DNA from: Neodontobutis hainanensis
Lineage: Eukaryota > Chordata > Actinopteri > Gobiiformes > Odontobutidae
Reading direction: 5' to 3'
DNA length: 64,000 nucleotides
Assembly: GCA_024349245.1 (NCBI GenBank)
Contig: JALDNG010002205.1
Span: 1-64,000, forward strand
The notes beneath the pieces are model-generated. The model had not been told where the DNA came from, ran no database searches, and saw nothing but the letters and a program-made list of their open reading frames with translations. Position 1 is the stretch's first letter, and each line of letters opens with the position of its first letter. This document shows positions 12,083 to 23,482 of this stretch, one piece after another. Both the position numbers and the translations under genes were made by a program.

Positions 12083-13328
12083 AATGATGTATGAGAATTT
12101 ACTATGACATTTTTTATTTAAATTAAATGTGTATATATAAAATATTAACATAAAATAATGGAAATGCTTTCTGTAAGAACAATCCCCAAAGAATTATGGA
12201 AAGATTTGTTTGAGAAAAGAGTGTCATTTAGACATTCATTTGTAAATGTTTATGTTGATACATGTTCGTTTTGAGCTGATTTTATAATGCATGTTTTTAA
12301 ACAATTGTTTTGTGTGTAACTCCAGTTATAAATGCTTCTTTATATTTTAATGTTTTATTATTTTTATTTACCAAATATATTTAAAAATCCAGTGGTGGAG
12401 TCCACTGTAAGGACAGCACAAGAAGGTATGACCCATACATGCTGTCCCAGTTATCCCCAGCACCACCTGATCATTTACATTTAGCAGACACTTTTGTACA
12501 AAGCGACTGGCAAGGTGGATTAAGTGTCTTGCCCAAGGACACAACAACAGTATGAGCTGTGGGGAGCAAGCTTCCAGTCATGGGACTACCGCTCTACCAC
12601 TGAGCCACTGCAGCAGACAAGTGTCTATAACCAAGAGGTGGTGCACATGTACAGTGTGTGTAAGTGGAGGGTAAAATATTAAATTTACTTATTTTTAAAA
12701 ACAGTGATCTCGATTTTCCTGGAACTAACCTGTTTAAATGCATCTCACCAAATAGCTGAAGATAAGATTAACACTACAATACAAGTGATAGAGCCTGTAA
12801 CAGGGGTTTAAAGCTACTGCCTCAAAGCCTGGATGGGCTGTTACTTACCCTGTCACCTGTGAGAAATGTGTTTTATTTGGTGATGGTTGTGTCTTTTGTG
12901 CATATTACTTATTAAATTAATAAACTGGAATTGACACTGGTCTTATTTCATCGCTAAACCTTGAGTATCTCTCTATAACACATTCTGTCCCAGGACCAGT
13001 GAGCAGATGCACAGATGCACCTGTTGAGACAACAGTTTTTAACAATTGTAGAGGAGAATTGAAATCTCTGTTTTGTGTGTAATTATTAACACTAAGTTAT
13101 ACCAAAATCAAACTAAATGCATAAGGTTTGCAATTTCTTAAACTTTGTTAGAATTTGCTGAGCATTACCCTAAATTAGACAATACTAACGTTATATCACC
13201 AGCCCTGTTCGCTCTTGCGCTGCAAGACTTTGCTATTTAACTTCGGGAGTGGTTGATAACGTGGTTTCATCCAGAGGCACAAATTGATAAGGCTCTAGCC
13301 CTGTGTGCACAGAAAAGTCCTCCACTAC
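12083..13328 (+). repeat. Diverged direct repeat, copy A (left arm)
   Basis: Aligns with 16245-17331 in the same orientation over its full length, for example both contain GTCATTTAGACATTCATTTG and the block around TAGAGCCTGTAACAGGG/TAGAGCCTGTATCACAAGGG, with many substitutions and indels. Copy A contains a SINE (12472-12610) that copy B lacks. No coding function seen. Confidence 0.85.
12472..12610 (-). mobile_element. Antisense V-SINE-like insertion inside repeat copy A
   Basis: The reverse complement reads tRNA-like head GGCTCAGTGGTAGAGCGG, core TGTGTCCTTGGGCAAGACAC and an L2-type tail ending TCTGCTAAATGTAAATG. The empty site is visible in copy B near 16618, where the CACCACCTGA and GCAGCAGACAAGTG flanks are almost directly joined. 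Confidence 0.8.
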
Positions 13329-15267
13329 GAAGTCTCCATCTTTGTGAGTCCGACAGCTGCTGCCAATCAATTCGTCACTGCCGGTCTCAGGTGCACACCC
13401 TCAGAGCTCGGTTTGTCCCCGTCTCTGCCTACTTTTACAGCCTTTTTCAAATATTAGGTGGAGTTAGGCTCTGATCAGGTGTTTAGTTAGACTTAAGTGA
13501 TACTCCAGACTCGAAATACTCCGTTGAGTATGTGGTGCAGTGGTTACAAATAACTTTGATTTTATCAACTTCGCTATGTGAGAAAGATTTAAAAGAAAAT
13601 GTCCATTTTCCCATTTTTCCCATTGTACCTTTCTCCATTTTTCTGTCTGAGACACATCTTTTCTTATCTGCAGAACTTACCCAGCACTAATAATAATTTA
13701 AGATGTTCTTGCGTGAAACCAAATGCCAGCCAAAGACCACCATGAGCTGGAGTCTGGAGCACAGGAAGTTGATGAACACAGATCCTCGGGTGGCCTCATT
13801 AATTAGGAGGTAGTCAACTTATGTTGACCAAATTACTGGTTACTTAAGTTGATGGAAAAGAACATGTAAATGTAAACTGAAAACAACTTAAAACAAAAAG
13901 AAATATTTTTAAAATGCTTAAATCCGACTATTCAAAATCCAGGTGAAGTCAAAGCTTTTATAAAAAAAAAAAAAAAAAACATTATAATAAAAATAAAAAA
14001 TAAAAGAATACTCAAACTAAACTTATTTAGTAAAAGGTTGTTTACAATTTTATTTAATTTTCACAAAATCTACATTACTTTCATCTTTCAAGAACTAGTA
14101 CTTATACTGTTTTTACAGAATTAAATAAAACAATTAGCTGCCCCTGCGGGTCTTTAGTCCAGTATCAGGTCCTGTTCAGTCCAGTCTCCGGTCTTCTTTA
14201 GTTCAGTATCAGGTCCAGTTTAGCACTTCACATCCTTTAGGCTGAACATGTGCCTTCTCAGAGTCTCCAGGTCGGTCTGAGTCCCTCCAGGACGAGTCTC
14301 TGTAGGGCCTGGGCATCCTCCAGTGCATTGTGGTCCATATAGTCCTCCCCAGCAGCTGCCTCACCAGCACCCCCTGTTTGAAGCTGCTCATGTTTCGGTC
14401 TCGGAGCAGGTCTCGTGCCAGAGCCAGGCTGTCCACCACACCATCTACAGCATCCTCCAGCACCCCCCGCAGACCATGCCTCTCCAGCGCTCCCAGCAGC
14501 ACCGGCAAATCAAAGCGCCGCGTTGTGGCCCACTAGCAGAGGCGGTGTGGTGACTTCTTCAACTGCAACAGACACGTTACACACAAACAGTTAGGGAATT
14601 GATTTAAATCTGCAGACATTTAAAGTTTGACTTTCTAAAGCTGAGACTGGATCTGCATACTTACAAAAATAAACTGTTTATAATTCCTAGCCTGGCCAGC
14701 TGCGACTAACTCTTTTAGTATTTTATACAAAGAAGTTAGTCTGGTACACTGTTGCTTTCATGGGCAGGGTTTACAAGAAGAATGTTAACCAATCGGAGAA
14801 AAACACCAAACACGACGCAAAAAGGCGACACTCGCAGCTGGTTGTCAACAAAGATGCCAAGTGAGCGCTAGTAGAGCAAACACCAGAGCTCTACTGAGGG
14901 ATTCGCTATGAGAAAGTGATCAGACCATATTCCTTTTGAAAAATAAAAATGGTCTGGTATACAGACCGTTTACCAGACCAAGCTACATATTTTCCTGTTC
15001 CCAAATTCCCTCCCTCAATGTTAATCATGGGAATAACGCATTACAAAAGTAGTGATCATCAACCGGCCCGGGGGCCACATCCGGCCCCCCACAGCTTTCC
15101 ATCGGGCCCCCACCAAGACTCAAAACCAATACCAGTTTTCAATGTTACACTCCTCTGTAACAATAGTTTAGTATATTTTGTACTTTTAGGGCAAAGTGCA
15201 GCGTGAGCTTTCAGATGATTTTGTGTGTTATTATCAAAACAGTCTGTTAAGTCGCTGCAGATCTGCA

Positions 15268-15977
15268 GGTGTGCAGGCAAATGTGAAGCCTAACAGGAGA
15301 AGCAAAAGTGAGTTTGAATACTGTGAAGCTTTTGTATGTTTAGTTTAGTTTTATTCCTTTTTTCTCAGGCACCATGTACAAATACATTAATCTCACAAGA
15401 AAAAAATGCTTTGTACAAGATTTAGAACTTCAGACTGTCCAGGAGCTGATTCCATTGTTTGATGGTTTGAAATGAAAAGGCAGATTGTGCAAAGGCAGAG
15501 CATCTTTTAGGGATTGTGCAGTTTTTGTGAGATGTGGACCGAGATGTTTGGGTCTCATCATATACTCAAGATAACAGATCATTTGTTAAACTTTTGTTTT
15601 TGCAGCCCCCCAGGCCAGAACGCCTAACAGGAGTGTGTCATGTGACAGATGTCACAGGACTAGCTCTGCACCAATAAAGAGTAAAGGTGTGAGGTGTCCA
15701 CTGCTGACTCCAGCTAACATCCAGATGGAAGTGAGAGCATTATGGACTGTACAAGGTAATGTGTTTAGTCCCATTCTTCAGTTTTTTTTATTACTGTTAT
15801 AGTGCAATTACTTGTTTTAAATACTCTAACAAGAACACATGAGGTGTGTGATAATGTATCATTTTATTAAAAATATAAAATCATGTATATATGTCTATTT
15901 TATTTTCAGGACCTGGTTACTGTTCCTGCGTCACTTCACTGTTTGCTGCTGTCTGTCATCTTAGATTCAGTCTCTGA
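15268..15977 (+). CDS. Candidate small Cys-containing gene nested in exonuclease intron 2, left copy
   Basis: Splice logic gives three linked pieces. A short exon ends at 15307 (VQANVKPNRRSK, donor GTGAGT). A 150-nt exon 15606-15755 follows acceptor TTTTTGCAG; it is open throughout, contains TPNRSVSCDRCHRTSSAP, and ends at donor GTAATG. A terminal exon 15910-15977 follows acceptor TTATTTTCAG and ends in TGA. All joins are in the same phase. An AATAAA sits at 16047-16052, 70 nt after the stop. The 5' start is not resolved; the first exon boundary (AG at 15266-15267) is a guess. CDRCH and CSC suggest a small metal-binding motif, but I recognise no family. It runs opposite to the exonuclease. 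Confidence 0.4.
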
Positions 15978-16046
15978 AAACTGCAATTAGCACTATACTT
16001 TCTGAGACTTGACTTTGTTGACTAAATTCAGACTAATGTAAACACT

Positions 16047-16052
16047 AATAAA
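16047..16052 (+). terminator. AATAAA poly(A) signal of nested candidate gene
   Basis: Canonical AATAAA 70 nt downstream of the TGA at 15975-15977, correctly spaced for a short 3' UTR. Confidence 0.4.
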
Positions 16053-16244
16053 CTGTTGAACACACTCAAGATTCTTAAAAAAAATTGGAACAGCTTGTGA
16101 CGTTATGATCAGCCTGTTTAACACTGGCTCTTGCATTTCACCATCTTTGCTCCAAATAAGTGCAACTGACCGTGACTTTCGAACACAAGGTAAAAAGCCT
16201 CTGTCCTGACTGAGCAGGATTTACAAAGTTTTGGAGCTGCCTTA

Positions 16245-17331
16245 AAATGATGTATGAGAATTTACTATGACATTTAATTTTTATTTAAATTTAGTGTGTA
16301 TATATCAAATTATATATCAATATAAAAAATGGAATGGCTTACTGTAAGAACAATCCCTAAAGAATAAAAGAATTATGGAAAGGTTTGAGAAAAGGGTGTC
16401 ATTTAGACATTCATTTGTAAATGTTTATGTTGATACGTGTTCATTTTGAGTTTTATAGTGGATTTTATAATGCATGTTTTTAAACAATTGTTTTCTGTGT
16501 AACTCCAGGTATAAATGTTTATATTTCAAAGTTTTATTTATTTTTATATACCAACTATATTTATAAATCCAGTATTGGAATCCTCTGTAAGCACAAGGGT
16601 ATGCCCAGCACCACCTGACCACACTGCAGCAGACAAGTGTCTAACCGCTGAAAGAGCTGCTGCACATGTACAGTATGTATAAGTGGAGGGTAAAAAATGT
16701 AATTTACAATACAAGTGATAGAGCCTGTATCACAAGGGTTTAGTGCTACTGCCTCAAAGCCTGGATGGGCTGTTATGCAGCTCACTCACCAACATGTCAC
16801 CTGTGAAACACCTGTGCATTACCTACAACGTGAAAAACAACTTTGTTGTGATGTAAATATTTGATTTGGTTAGAGTTGTGTCTTTTGTGCATATTACTAA
16901 TTAAATTAATAATCTGAACTTGACACTGGTCTTATTTCACAGCTATACCTTGAGTATCTCTCTGTAACACATTCTGTCCCAGGACCAGATGAGCTGCAGG
17001 TGCACAGATGCACCTTTTAAGACAACATTTTTAACAATTGTAGAGGGAGACTTGAAATCACTTTTTGTGTGTAATTTTTAACACTAAATCATACCAAAAT
17101 CAAACTAAATGCATAGGTTTGTAATTTCTGAAAGTTTGTTAGCATTTGCCTACCGTTAGCCTAAACCAGAGAATACTAACGTTTTATCACTGGCCCTGTT
17201 ATCTCTTCACTGCAAGACTTTGCTCTTTAACTTCGGGAGTTCGTGGGGAGAGACTGTGGTTTCAGCCAGCGGCACAAATTGATAAGGCTCTAGCCCAGTG
17301 TGCACAGTAAAGTCCTCCACTACAATGGACC
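16245..17331 (+). repeat. Diverged direct repeat, copy B (left arm)
   Basis: Partner of 12083-13328. It lacks the SINE present in copy A. Both copies end in a shared block containing GATAAGGCTCTAGCCC and AGTCCTCCACTAC. Mirror is 43845-44924. Confidence 0.85.
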
Positions 17332-18998
17332 CCTCCTTCGTGGGTGGAGTTACACTTTAAGCAAAAACACGTGTTGTTATTAGACAACTCGGAAAAAAAT
17401 AAGTACAATTTTTAATTTGACACGCAGCGGCCACTTATTGAGAACCATGTTCCACACCCCCTTATCCAAGTGTTGTGAGGGGAGACAGCAGCACCTCCTC
17501 AGTGTTACAGGTGTGTTTGTCAATGCGCTGTAAAATCTGTCCTGATCCAACGTTTGCTCAAACACAACATTAAAAAGGTAGACAGCGGTCCATATTCCAC
17601 ACATCTCGGTCTGTCTTACTAAATCCTGATCAGACTCCGGGGTATGTCAAGGCTGGTCGTGGCAGCTCAAAGACGAGCACTGTGTGGAGCTGGTCCTGCT
17701 GTGGCTAAACAAACGCTAAGTGTTTGCTGTAGGCTAAAGGTTCACTTTGTTGTTAACCTGTCTATATGTTCTCTTTTCTGCTTATGGTAAACACATATTG
17801 CAAAAACAAAAAAGAAAACAGAAGTATCAGACTCAGGTGCCCCTCGCTGCCTCTACTGAGACTGTAGCAACCAGCAACTCTGGGTCTGGCGCTGTTCTGG
17901 GACTCAAGGCTTTAGTCTGGCTTTTTTCCCCACTGCTTTTTAACATGCGTTTTGTTTAACAAAATGTCATTATTATTTTTTATAATTATGACATGTATAC
18001 TTAAAAGTTACAAAACAAATAGTCTATGCACTTTTTTCAAATATATTAAAATCTCAGATGTGGTTTGGTTGTCATCTTGGAGTATATATTTGCCATTTCC
18101 AGCACAGGTTTCTGTTTGCCATATTTTGTGCCTCCAGGCTTTAAACTCCGTGGGCGGGTCTAGCTAAATATTATTATGATTATGATGGACTGAGGTATAT
18201 CACTGTATGGTATGGTGGCACCCTTACGTGAGGCCCATATGAGGGTTCAATGAGAGCGACTTGCTATATACTTGCGGTGGAAATTCTGCAGATGATAAAA
18301 AAACCCTAATAACAGAGAAAGGTCATACCAACAGATGTAGTGTGTCTGCTGCATACTTTGAGCATGTAAATTAGCCATGTGGCATTTGCATCTTACAAAC
18401 AATATTATTGTGTACAAATTATATTTGACATAGGAGGCATATAGGGCTCCTATGTCAAAGATTTAAGGACATGTATTTTTATTTTTTACTTTGAGGGTAA
18501 TGTGCAACGGAATTGCTTTTAGATTGATTTGTTTTGACATTAAGCATAAATAGGAGATATACTATAAATCAACATGTCTGAATTTCTTTTTTAGATGAGA
18601 TGTGTATTGTTTTGCCATTAGACTATAGCTTACACAAAGAGGCTACTATATCTAAGAGTAACTCATTACATTTCCTGGACAGTAATATTGTAGTATAAAT
18701 ATAACTTATAATTCACAGTAACATAGTAATTATAATGTTTTACAATACCCTGATGAATCAAAAGCTGTGTTTATGAAATAACTATCAGACAAATATTGGA
18801 TTCTGAGCAGTTTAAACGCTCCATTCAGGGCTGCTTCTCCTCTCTCATTACTCACAGCCCTCTCACACACCCTTACTGGCAACAATTGGCAAAACTGATG
18901 AATTGGTCTTTGCCCTGACTATGAATGCAAGAGCCACATTATCTAGATGTGTTAGTTCAACAAGAATAAATATAACAACTCCCATTAAAGTAGGTCAC
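17332..18998. other. Unassigned intronic arm sequence with a hairpin
   Basis: This lies within the exonuclease intron 2. The only notable structure is a perfect 13-bp stem with a 10-nt loop at 18424-18459 (TTTGACATAGGAG and its complement). Mirror is 42173-43844 (hairpin 42712-42747). No exons recognised. Confidence 0.5.
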
Positions 18999-19388
18999 CA
19001 TGTGCAGGAAGCAGACGAAGGCCAGCAGGGCTTCTGTGGGCGGAGTACAGAGAAGAGGTTTCTTATTCAAGAAAAGTCTGTGGTGGTGCACCATCAGCCC
19101 CGTGGTCCTCACCGCCCCCAATCCATACGGCACTGGGGACCACGTACAGATTCAAGAAGTGGGAGGAGCTTACGGCTGCCAGCTGCACAATCTCACTGTC
19201 CCGACCTGAGAGCAGCAAAGACAGGGTTAGACTGGGACTTTACGTTGTTTGTCCATAACATGTTATTTTTGCTATCTGATTGAGTTTATTCAAACCAATG
19301 TTTAAAGTCGAAGCTAGGAATGGGCATTTGTTTAAGTTTAATGAGGGAGGATTAAGTCTGTGAAGGTTCACATAATCCAGTACATATT

Positions 19389-19658
19389 GAAAAAAAGGTT
19401 TGAGGTAAAAGCATCTAGACTCAGTTTTCAAGGTGAATACGTTTCATCTCTAATTCCAAGAGACTTTATCAATTCTGAGATCAACTGTAAGAGAGCTGAG
19501 CTTATATCTCTAGAGGGAGGAGTTTGACCTGAAACCAAACCTGATGGACCAGGCTGTTCTGTTCTCACAGTCGTTGGCCTTAAAAGAGAAGTCACACTTC
19601 TCTTTCCGTCTTCACCTTGAAAACTGAATCCAGAGGCTTTTACTTAAACCTTTTTTTC
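19389..19658. mobile_element. MITE with about 46-bp terminal inverted repeats, left copy
   Basis: The left end GAAAAAAAGGTTTGAGGTAA and the reverse complement of the right end GAAAAAAAGGTTTAAGTAAA continue to match for about 46 bp, as far as CAGTTTTCAAGGTGA. The interior is about 180 bp with no coding potential. The target duplication is unclear. It lies in exonuclease intron 1. Mirror is 41514-41784. Confidence 0.8.
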
Positions 19659-20479
19659 GAGGGTGGCATAACATATTTTTTTGCATCAAATTCTGATAGA
19701 AAACTAGATAAAAATTATAAAGCAAAATTCAGTTTCTAAATATTCAATGCTTTCAGTAAATAAGGCCTAAGCAATCAATCCTGTCTAATATCAAACTAAC
19801 ATTCAGCCAATACGTAATCTTGCGCGTTAAGCTGACTGTTTGCCATGGGTCCAATGGCTTGTCGGTAAGTTTATAAGTTTTTAGTTTTTTCGAACCCATG
19901 GCCTGTAAACAAGGAGGACTTTTACAGTGTTATAGTACTAAGAAATTGGCCTTGCAGCCGCCCATAGAGATCATAATGTTTATGGGTAGCACCGCTAGCA
20001 TTGGCATTATTTGTGTTTCAAGTCAACGTCACAATCACATTTTTCCAATGAAACATATTCCAACAGTAAATTTATGCTAACTTAACCCAACGTCCCAACT
20101 AATTGCCATTGTTATTTCCCACATTTATGCTATGTTGTGCTACACTTTGAAGCACTCACTTCAGAGAGTAACTGTATCGCGTCTTCGGTGTTAGTGTGGC
20201 ATACTTTATTATTTAATGATATATCGTCAAGTACCATCAATGTTTATGTAAGTAAAAATATATTTATATTTTTTCTCATCTCAGTGCACAAACACGTGAA
20301 GGGGTTAGTGTCCTTCAACTAGAAAGGCCATCTGTGCAGATGGAAATGACCAGTAATTTTGTTTTTATACATAATCAATTTTATGGAAGCAAATATGTTG
20401 AAATTAGTTACCTTATTAGTTCTGTAGCTGCATGAATGCTTTTGAGCTGACATTATCTGAGCTGAAAAAACAAATATGA

Positions 20480-20484
<5 letters not shown>
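19659..20484. other. Unassigned intronic sequence
   Basis: No recognisable gene, exon or element. Mirror is 40684-41513. Confidence 0.4.

Positions 20485-20573
<89 letters not shown>
20485..20573. repeat. (TA)n microsatellite, left arm, about 89 bp
   Basis: Uninterrupted alternating TA. The mirrored tract (40627-40683) is only about 57 bp, one of the larger length differences between arms. Confidence 0.95.
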
Positions 20574-20577
<4 letters not shown>

Positions 20578-21479
20578 AAAGTGTAGATGAACACATTTTT
20601 ATTTTAGTCTATTAGGTGTGTGTAAGCGCTACTTATACAACTGAGCTAACTGAGCATTCAGCAGGATGCCTAAAGCCACATATGTATACTGCTGTGGATA
20701 AGATAAGCGAGTATATTTAACACAACTTTTCAAATATTAATGATTTCAAAATATTAAATCAATGGCGCTCTAGACCAATGTTTTCTGTGGTAGCACTTGC
20801 GCTTACATATTTTTCAGTTGGTTGTGTAGCCCATGTGGACTTAATGTTTGTCAATTTCCCCAATATCTTGTTTTCTTTGTAGATAATAATCAGTTTGTGT
20901 ATAAGTTTATTTTGGATTGTTTTAGACGTAGGCTTTTATTTTGGCGGTGGCACTACTTCCTGAGCCTTCGCACGCTTCTTCTCAGTGCCATGAGAAAATC
21001 AGAGGGGAGGTCAGCGGCAGGATTTGCTCTTGTGATTTAGGTGTTAAATATTCCATAGAAATTCATACTAACAGTATACATACGTTGTTCATGATTTATA
21101 AGGCCCTTGACATTGTTTCAGATGATAAAATAAGTATGAAATTGTGTTTTATATCAAAATACAGCACTTTGAAGAAAGCTAGTATTAATGTGAGTACAGG
21201 CTAGCAAGGGTGGCCTCATGTATCTGTGGTCTATATTCTCTATATTGTGGTCTATAATCTATATTTTACGTTTGTGCAGACTTGTGTGGGAAAGTGAGAC
21301 CTGGAGTGGCTGTAAAGTATTGTTTTTGTGTTTCACACAAGTATGTGGTTGATGTATTGTGTAACATTCAAAGTAAGTTCATTGTTTTGTTGTATATTGT
21401 TGTTCTTATTATTTGTTTTAAAATATAAAATTGCCATGATTAGAGGGGTTTACTTGTAAATGAAAATGTACACTATATA

Positions 21480-21490
21480 ATCACACTGTA

Positions 21491-21541
<51 letters not shown>

Positions 21542-21550
21542 CAGTGTGAT
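21480..21550. repeat. Perfect inverted repeat around a (TA)n core, left arm
   Basis: ATCACACTGTAATATA at the left end is the exact reverse complement of TATATTACAGTGTGAT at the right end, with a (TA)n centre. The whole can fold as a long hairpin or cruciform. Mirror is 39660-39721 with a shorter core. Confidence 0.85.
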
Positions 21551-22088
21551 ACAGTTGCACTAATATGTAAAATGGTTGCACAAGACTCGAGACATATAGT
21601 TTACAAAATACTGTATATATCCTTGTCTTGAATATGACTCTAGAGCCCTGATCAAACTGTTAAAGTAAAAATTAAGAAAATGCACTCTTATTTCTAAAGC
21701 AATTTAAATTTTACAATAACATTTGCCAATGTTCCATTTCTCTCAAATGGAACATCATTCTAGACATATGAAACAATGTCTGTTACTCACTCAGTCCAGT
21801 GGTCTCCAGGTCAAAAAACACCAGTGAAGGTCCATTCTCTGCTTCGACTGAATGCATCTGTGAACATCAAACTACTGCTGATCACACTGACATATATGAT
21901 TAAAAATGGAGGATGCAGTTTTTTGGTAAAAACTGAACCGTACAGTACATCATTTCTCTCTCAGATCAATAATCAAAACATACATTTTTGCTTAATTAGA
22001 AAAACCCATGGTATCCATGAACTCTCCTAGGAAGATAATGTATAAATATTTCAGTCTTGGGGAAAAGATTCGGGTAAAATGTATGCAT

Positions 22089-22625
22089 TTAAAACATGGT
22101 AAACAACTCTGAAAGACTCTCCTCAAAAACTCTTTCTTTCGGCTGTTGCTTCAGGGGTCGCCACAGCAAATCATCTGCCTCGTCTTCCCTCAGACCAACT
22201 ACCTTCATGTCCTCTTTCACCACATCCATAAAGCTCCTCTTTAGTCTTCTTCTCAGCCTCCTGCCTGGCAGCTCTAACCTTTGCATCCTTTTACCAGTAT
22301 AGTCACTGTCCCTCCTCTGAACATGTCCAAACCATTTCAACCTGGCCTCACATGAGCCGTTCTATTTGATGGACCCATTACTGATTCTATCCAGCCTCGT
22401 CACTCACAAAGAGAACCTCAACATCTTCAGCTCTGCTATCTCTTGCTCTTCCTCCTGTTTTTTCCTCAGTGCAACTGTCTGCAAACCATAAAACATTGCT
22501 GGTCTCACTACTGTCCTGTACATCTTTCCTTTTATTCTCACTGTTACTCTTTTATTACACAACACACACGACACTTTGCTCCACCCATTCCGATCTGACT
22601 GCCCACGCTTCTTCCCCAATTTTCA
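22089..22625 (-). mobile_element. RTE-type LINE C-terminal fragment, left copy
   Basis: Minus-strand frames 22619-22404 (CNKRVTVRIKGKMYRTVVRP, then AMFYGLQTVALRKKQEEEQE) and 22340-22089 (KWFGHVQRRDS, LPGRRLRRRLKRSFMDVVKE) are the familiar C-terminal region of RTE-clade LINE proteins. About 60 bp between them is scrambled by indels and a deletion. It is a dead fragment. Confidence 0.75.
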
Positions 22626-22689
22626 ACACTCCCTATTGCTCTGGACAGTTAACTCACATTTGATGCTTCATTTGTGTCTGGTGTGAATG

Positions 22690-22925
22690 CAAATTGGAAA
22701 TTAAATGAAAATGACAAGAGTTATTCTAAAACTATTCGAAATAGAAATAAACATAATTTGACCAATTACAGACCAATGTCACTGCTTCGTCAATTTTCAA
22801 AAATCCTAGAAAAAATATTTATTACTCAATTAGAAAACTTTGTTGAAAAATGTAAACTGAATAATGAAAGTCAAAATGGATTCAGAAGTAAAAGATCTAC
22901 ATCAGTGGCTATAACACAGAAGAAT
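22690..22925 (+). mobile_element. Non-LTR reverse transcriptase N-terminal fragment, left copy
   Basis: The plus-strand frame encodes the RT finger region, with NYRPMSLLRQFSKILEKIF and QNGFRSKRSTSVAI. It stops being LINE-like at about 22925, where unrelated sequence begins. It is too short to assign a clade with confidence; Rex1/L2-like is possible. Confidence 0.65.
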
Positions 22926-22979
22926 AACACACGCATAGCGGCAATAAAGGCCCTCGCCTCCCTTGAGACAGCGGGGCAG

Positions 22980-23324
22980 ACAGGAGGACTTGAGACTTGG
23001 TGACTTGGACTCGAGTCAACACGAGTCGCTATTTTTATGACTTGGGACTTAAATTTACAAAAAACAAAATACTTCAGACTTGACACGGACTTGGAAGTTA
23101 AAGACTCGGGACTTGAGACACGATGACTTGAATGACTTGAGTGTTAATTACATCAAGTTTTCAGTTTGAATTGACAAATATAAATTATTTTAAAAATAAA
23201 GTTGATCCACCTGGCGCGCAGGCTGAGAATAGTGTTGCCATGACTGCATTACGACGCTATCATCAGTCATGCCCTCTCGTACCTTAGGCACACCACACCC
23301 ACTTGGATCAGATATCACATCAAC
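22980..23324. repeat. GACTTG-rich repeat leading into hAT exon
   Basis: From about 22989 to 23140 the hexamer GACTTG and variants (GACTTGGACTCGAGTC, GACTTGAGAC) recur about a dozen times. Such tracts are typical of the 5' region of some fish hAT elements. The BED exon follows directly, which supports one composite hAT element. Confidence 0.5.
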
Positions 23325-23482
23325 ATGTCAGGGGTACCGAGGGTCATTGCTTTCGGCTTCAACAATTATTCCCAAGATGGCAAAAGGCGAACAGCGCGTT
23401 GCAAGACATGCAACATTAAAATCACAGACAGCCAGACGACAACCTCCAGTTTCGTCCGTCATTTGAAGAGCCATTCTACCCA
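23325..23482 (+). CDS. hAT transposase first exon with BED zinc finger, left copy
   Basis: An ATG at 23325 opens 52 codons. Residues around FGFNNYSQDGKRRTARCKTC, then TSSFVRHLKSH, give the BED-type pattern Cys-x2-Cys...His-x3-His, as in hAT transposases and ZBED proteins. The exon ends exactly at a consensus donor GTAAGT (23483-23488), and hAT genes often splice after the BED domain. No downstream catalytic (RNase H-like) exon was recognised, so this is either a deletion derivative or a domesticated first exon. The overlapping longer frame 23269-23466 is in the wrong phase. The mirrored copy has the same 158-nt length and is also open. Confidence 0.6.

Larger units (their letters stand above)
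14209..21857 (-). pseudogene. DEDDh 3'-5' exonuclease gene, left-arm copy, frameshifted
   Basis: Three exons on the minus strand mirror the right-arm gene: 21791-21857 (ATG, FFDLETTGL with the first Asp and Glu of the ExoI motif, donor GTGAGT), 18999-19205 and 14209-14562 (GHNARRFDLPVLL, third-motif region, stop). Exon 2 here is 207 nt against 206 in the right copy because a run reads GGGG, not GGG. In exon 3 the left copy lacks one C in CCCTCT, one GC in ACGCGCGG and one G in CTGGGGGAGG. The last change scrambles the frame before the HNALEDAQAL motif. All differences are homopolymer or dinucleotide steps, so either recent decay or consensus error is possible. A poly(A) signal (rc of 14049-14054) follows. 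Confidence 0.65.

Noticed and set aside
18903..19283. 126-residue plus-strand frame (also 41914-42171 and 41963-42268 on the minus strand)
   Set aside because: These are antisense shadows of exonuclease exon 2, whose splice sites and motif content are on the other strand.
22096..22302. Ser-rich plus-strand frame 'MVNNSERLSS'
   Set aside because: Antisense of the RTE C-terminal fragment.
23269..23466. 65-residue frame over the BED exon
   Set aside because: Wrong phase; the frame starting at 23325 carries the Cys/His pattern and ends at the splice donor.
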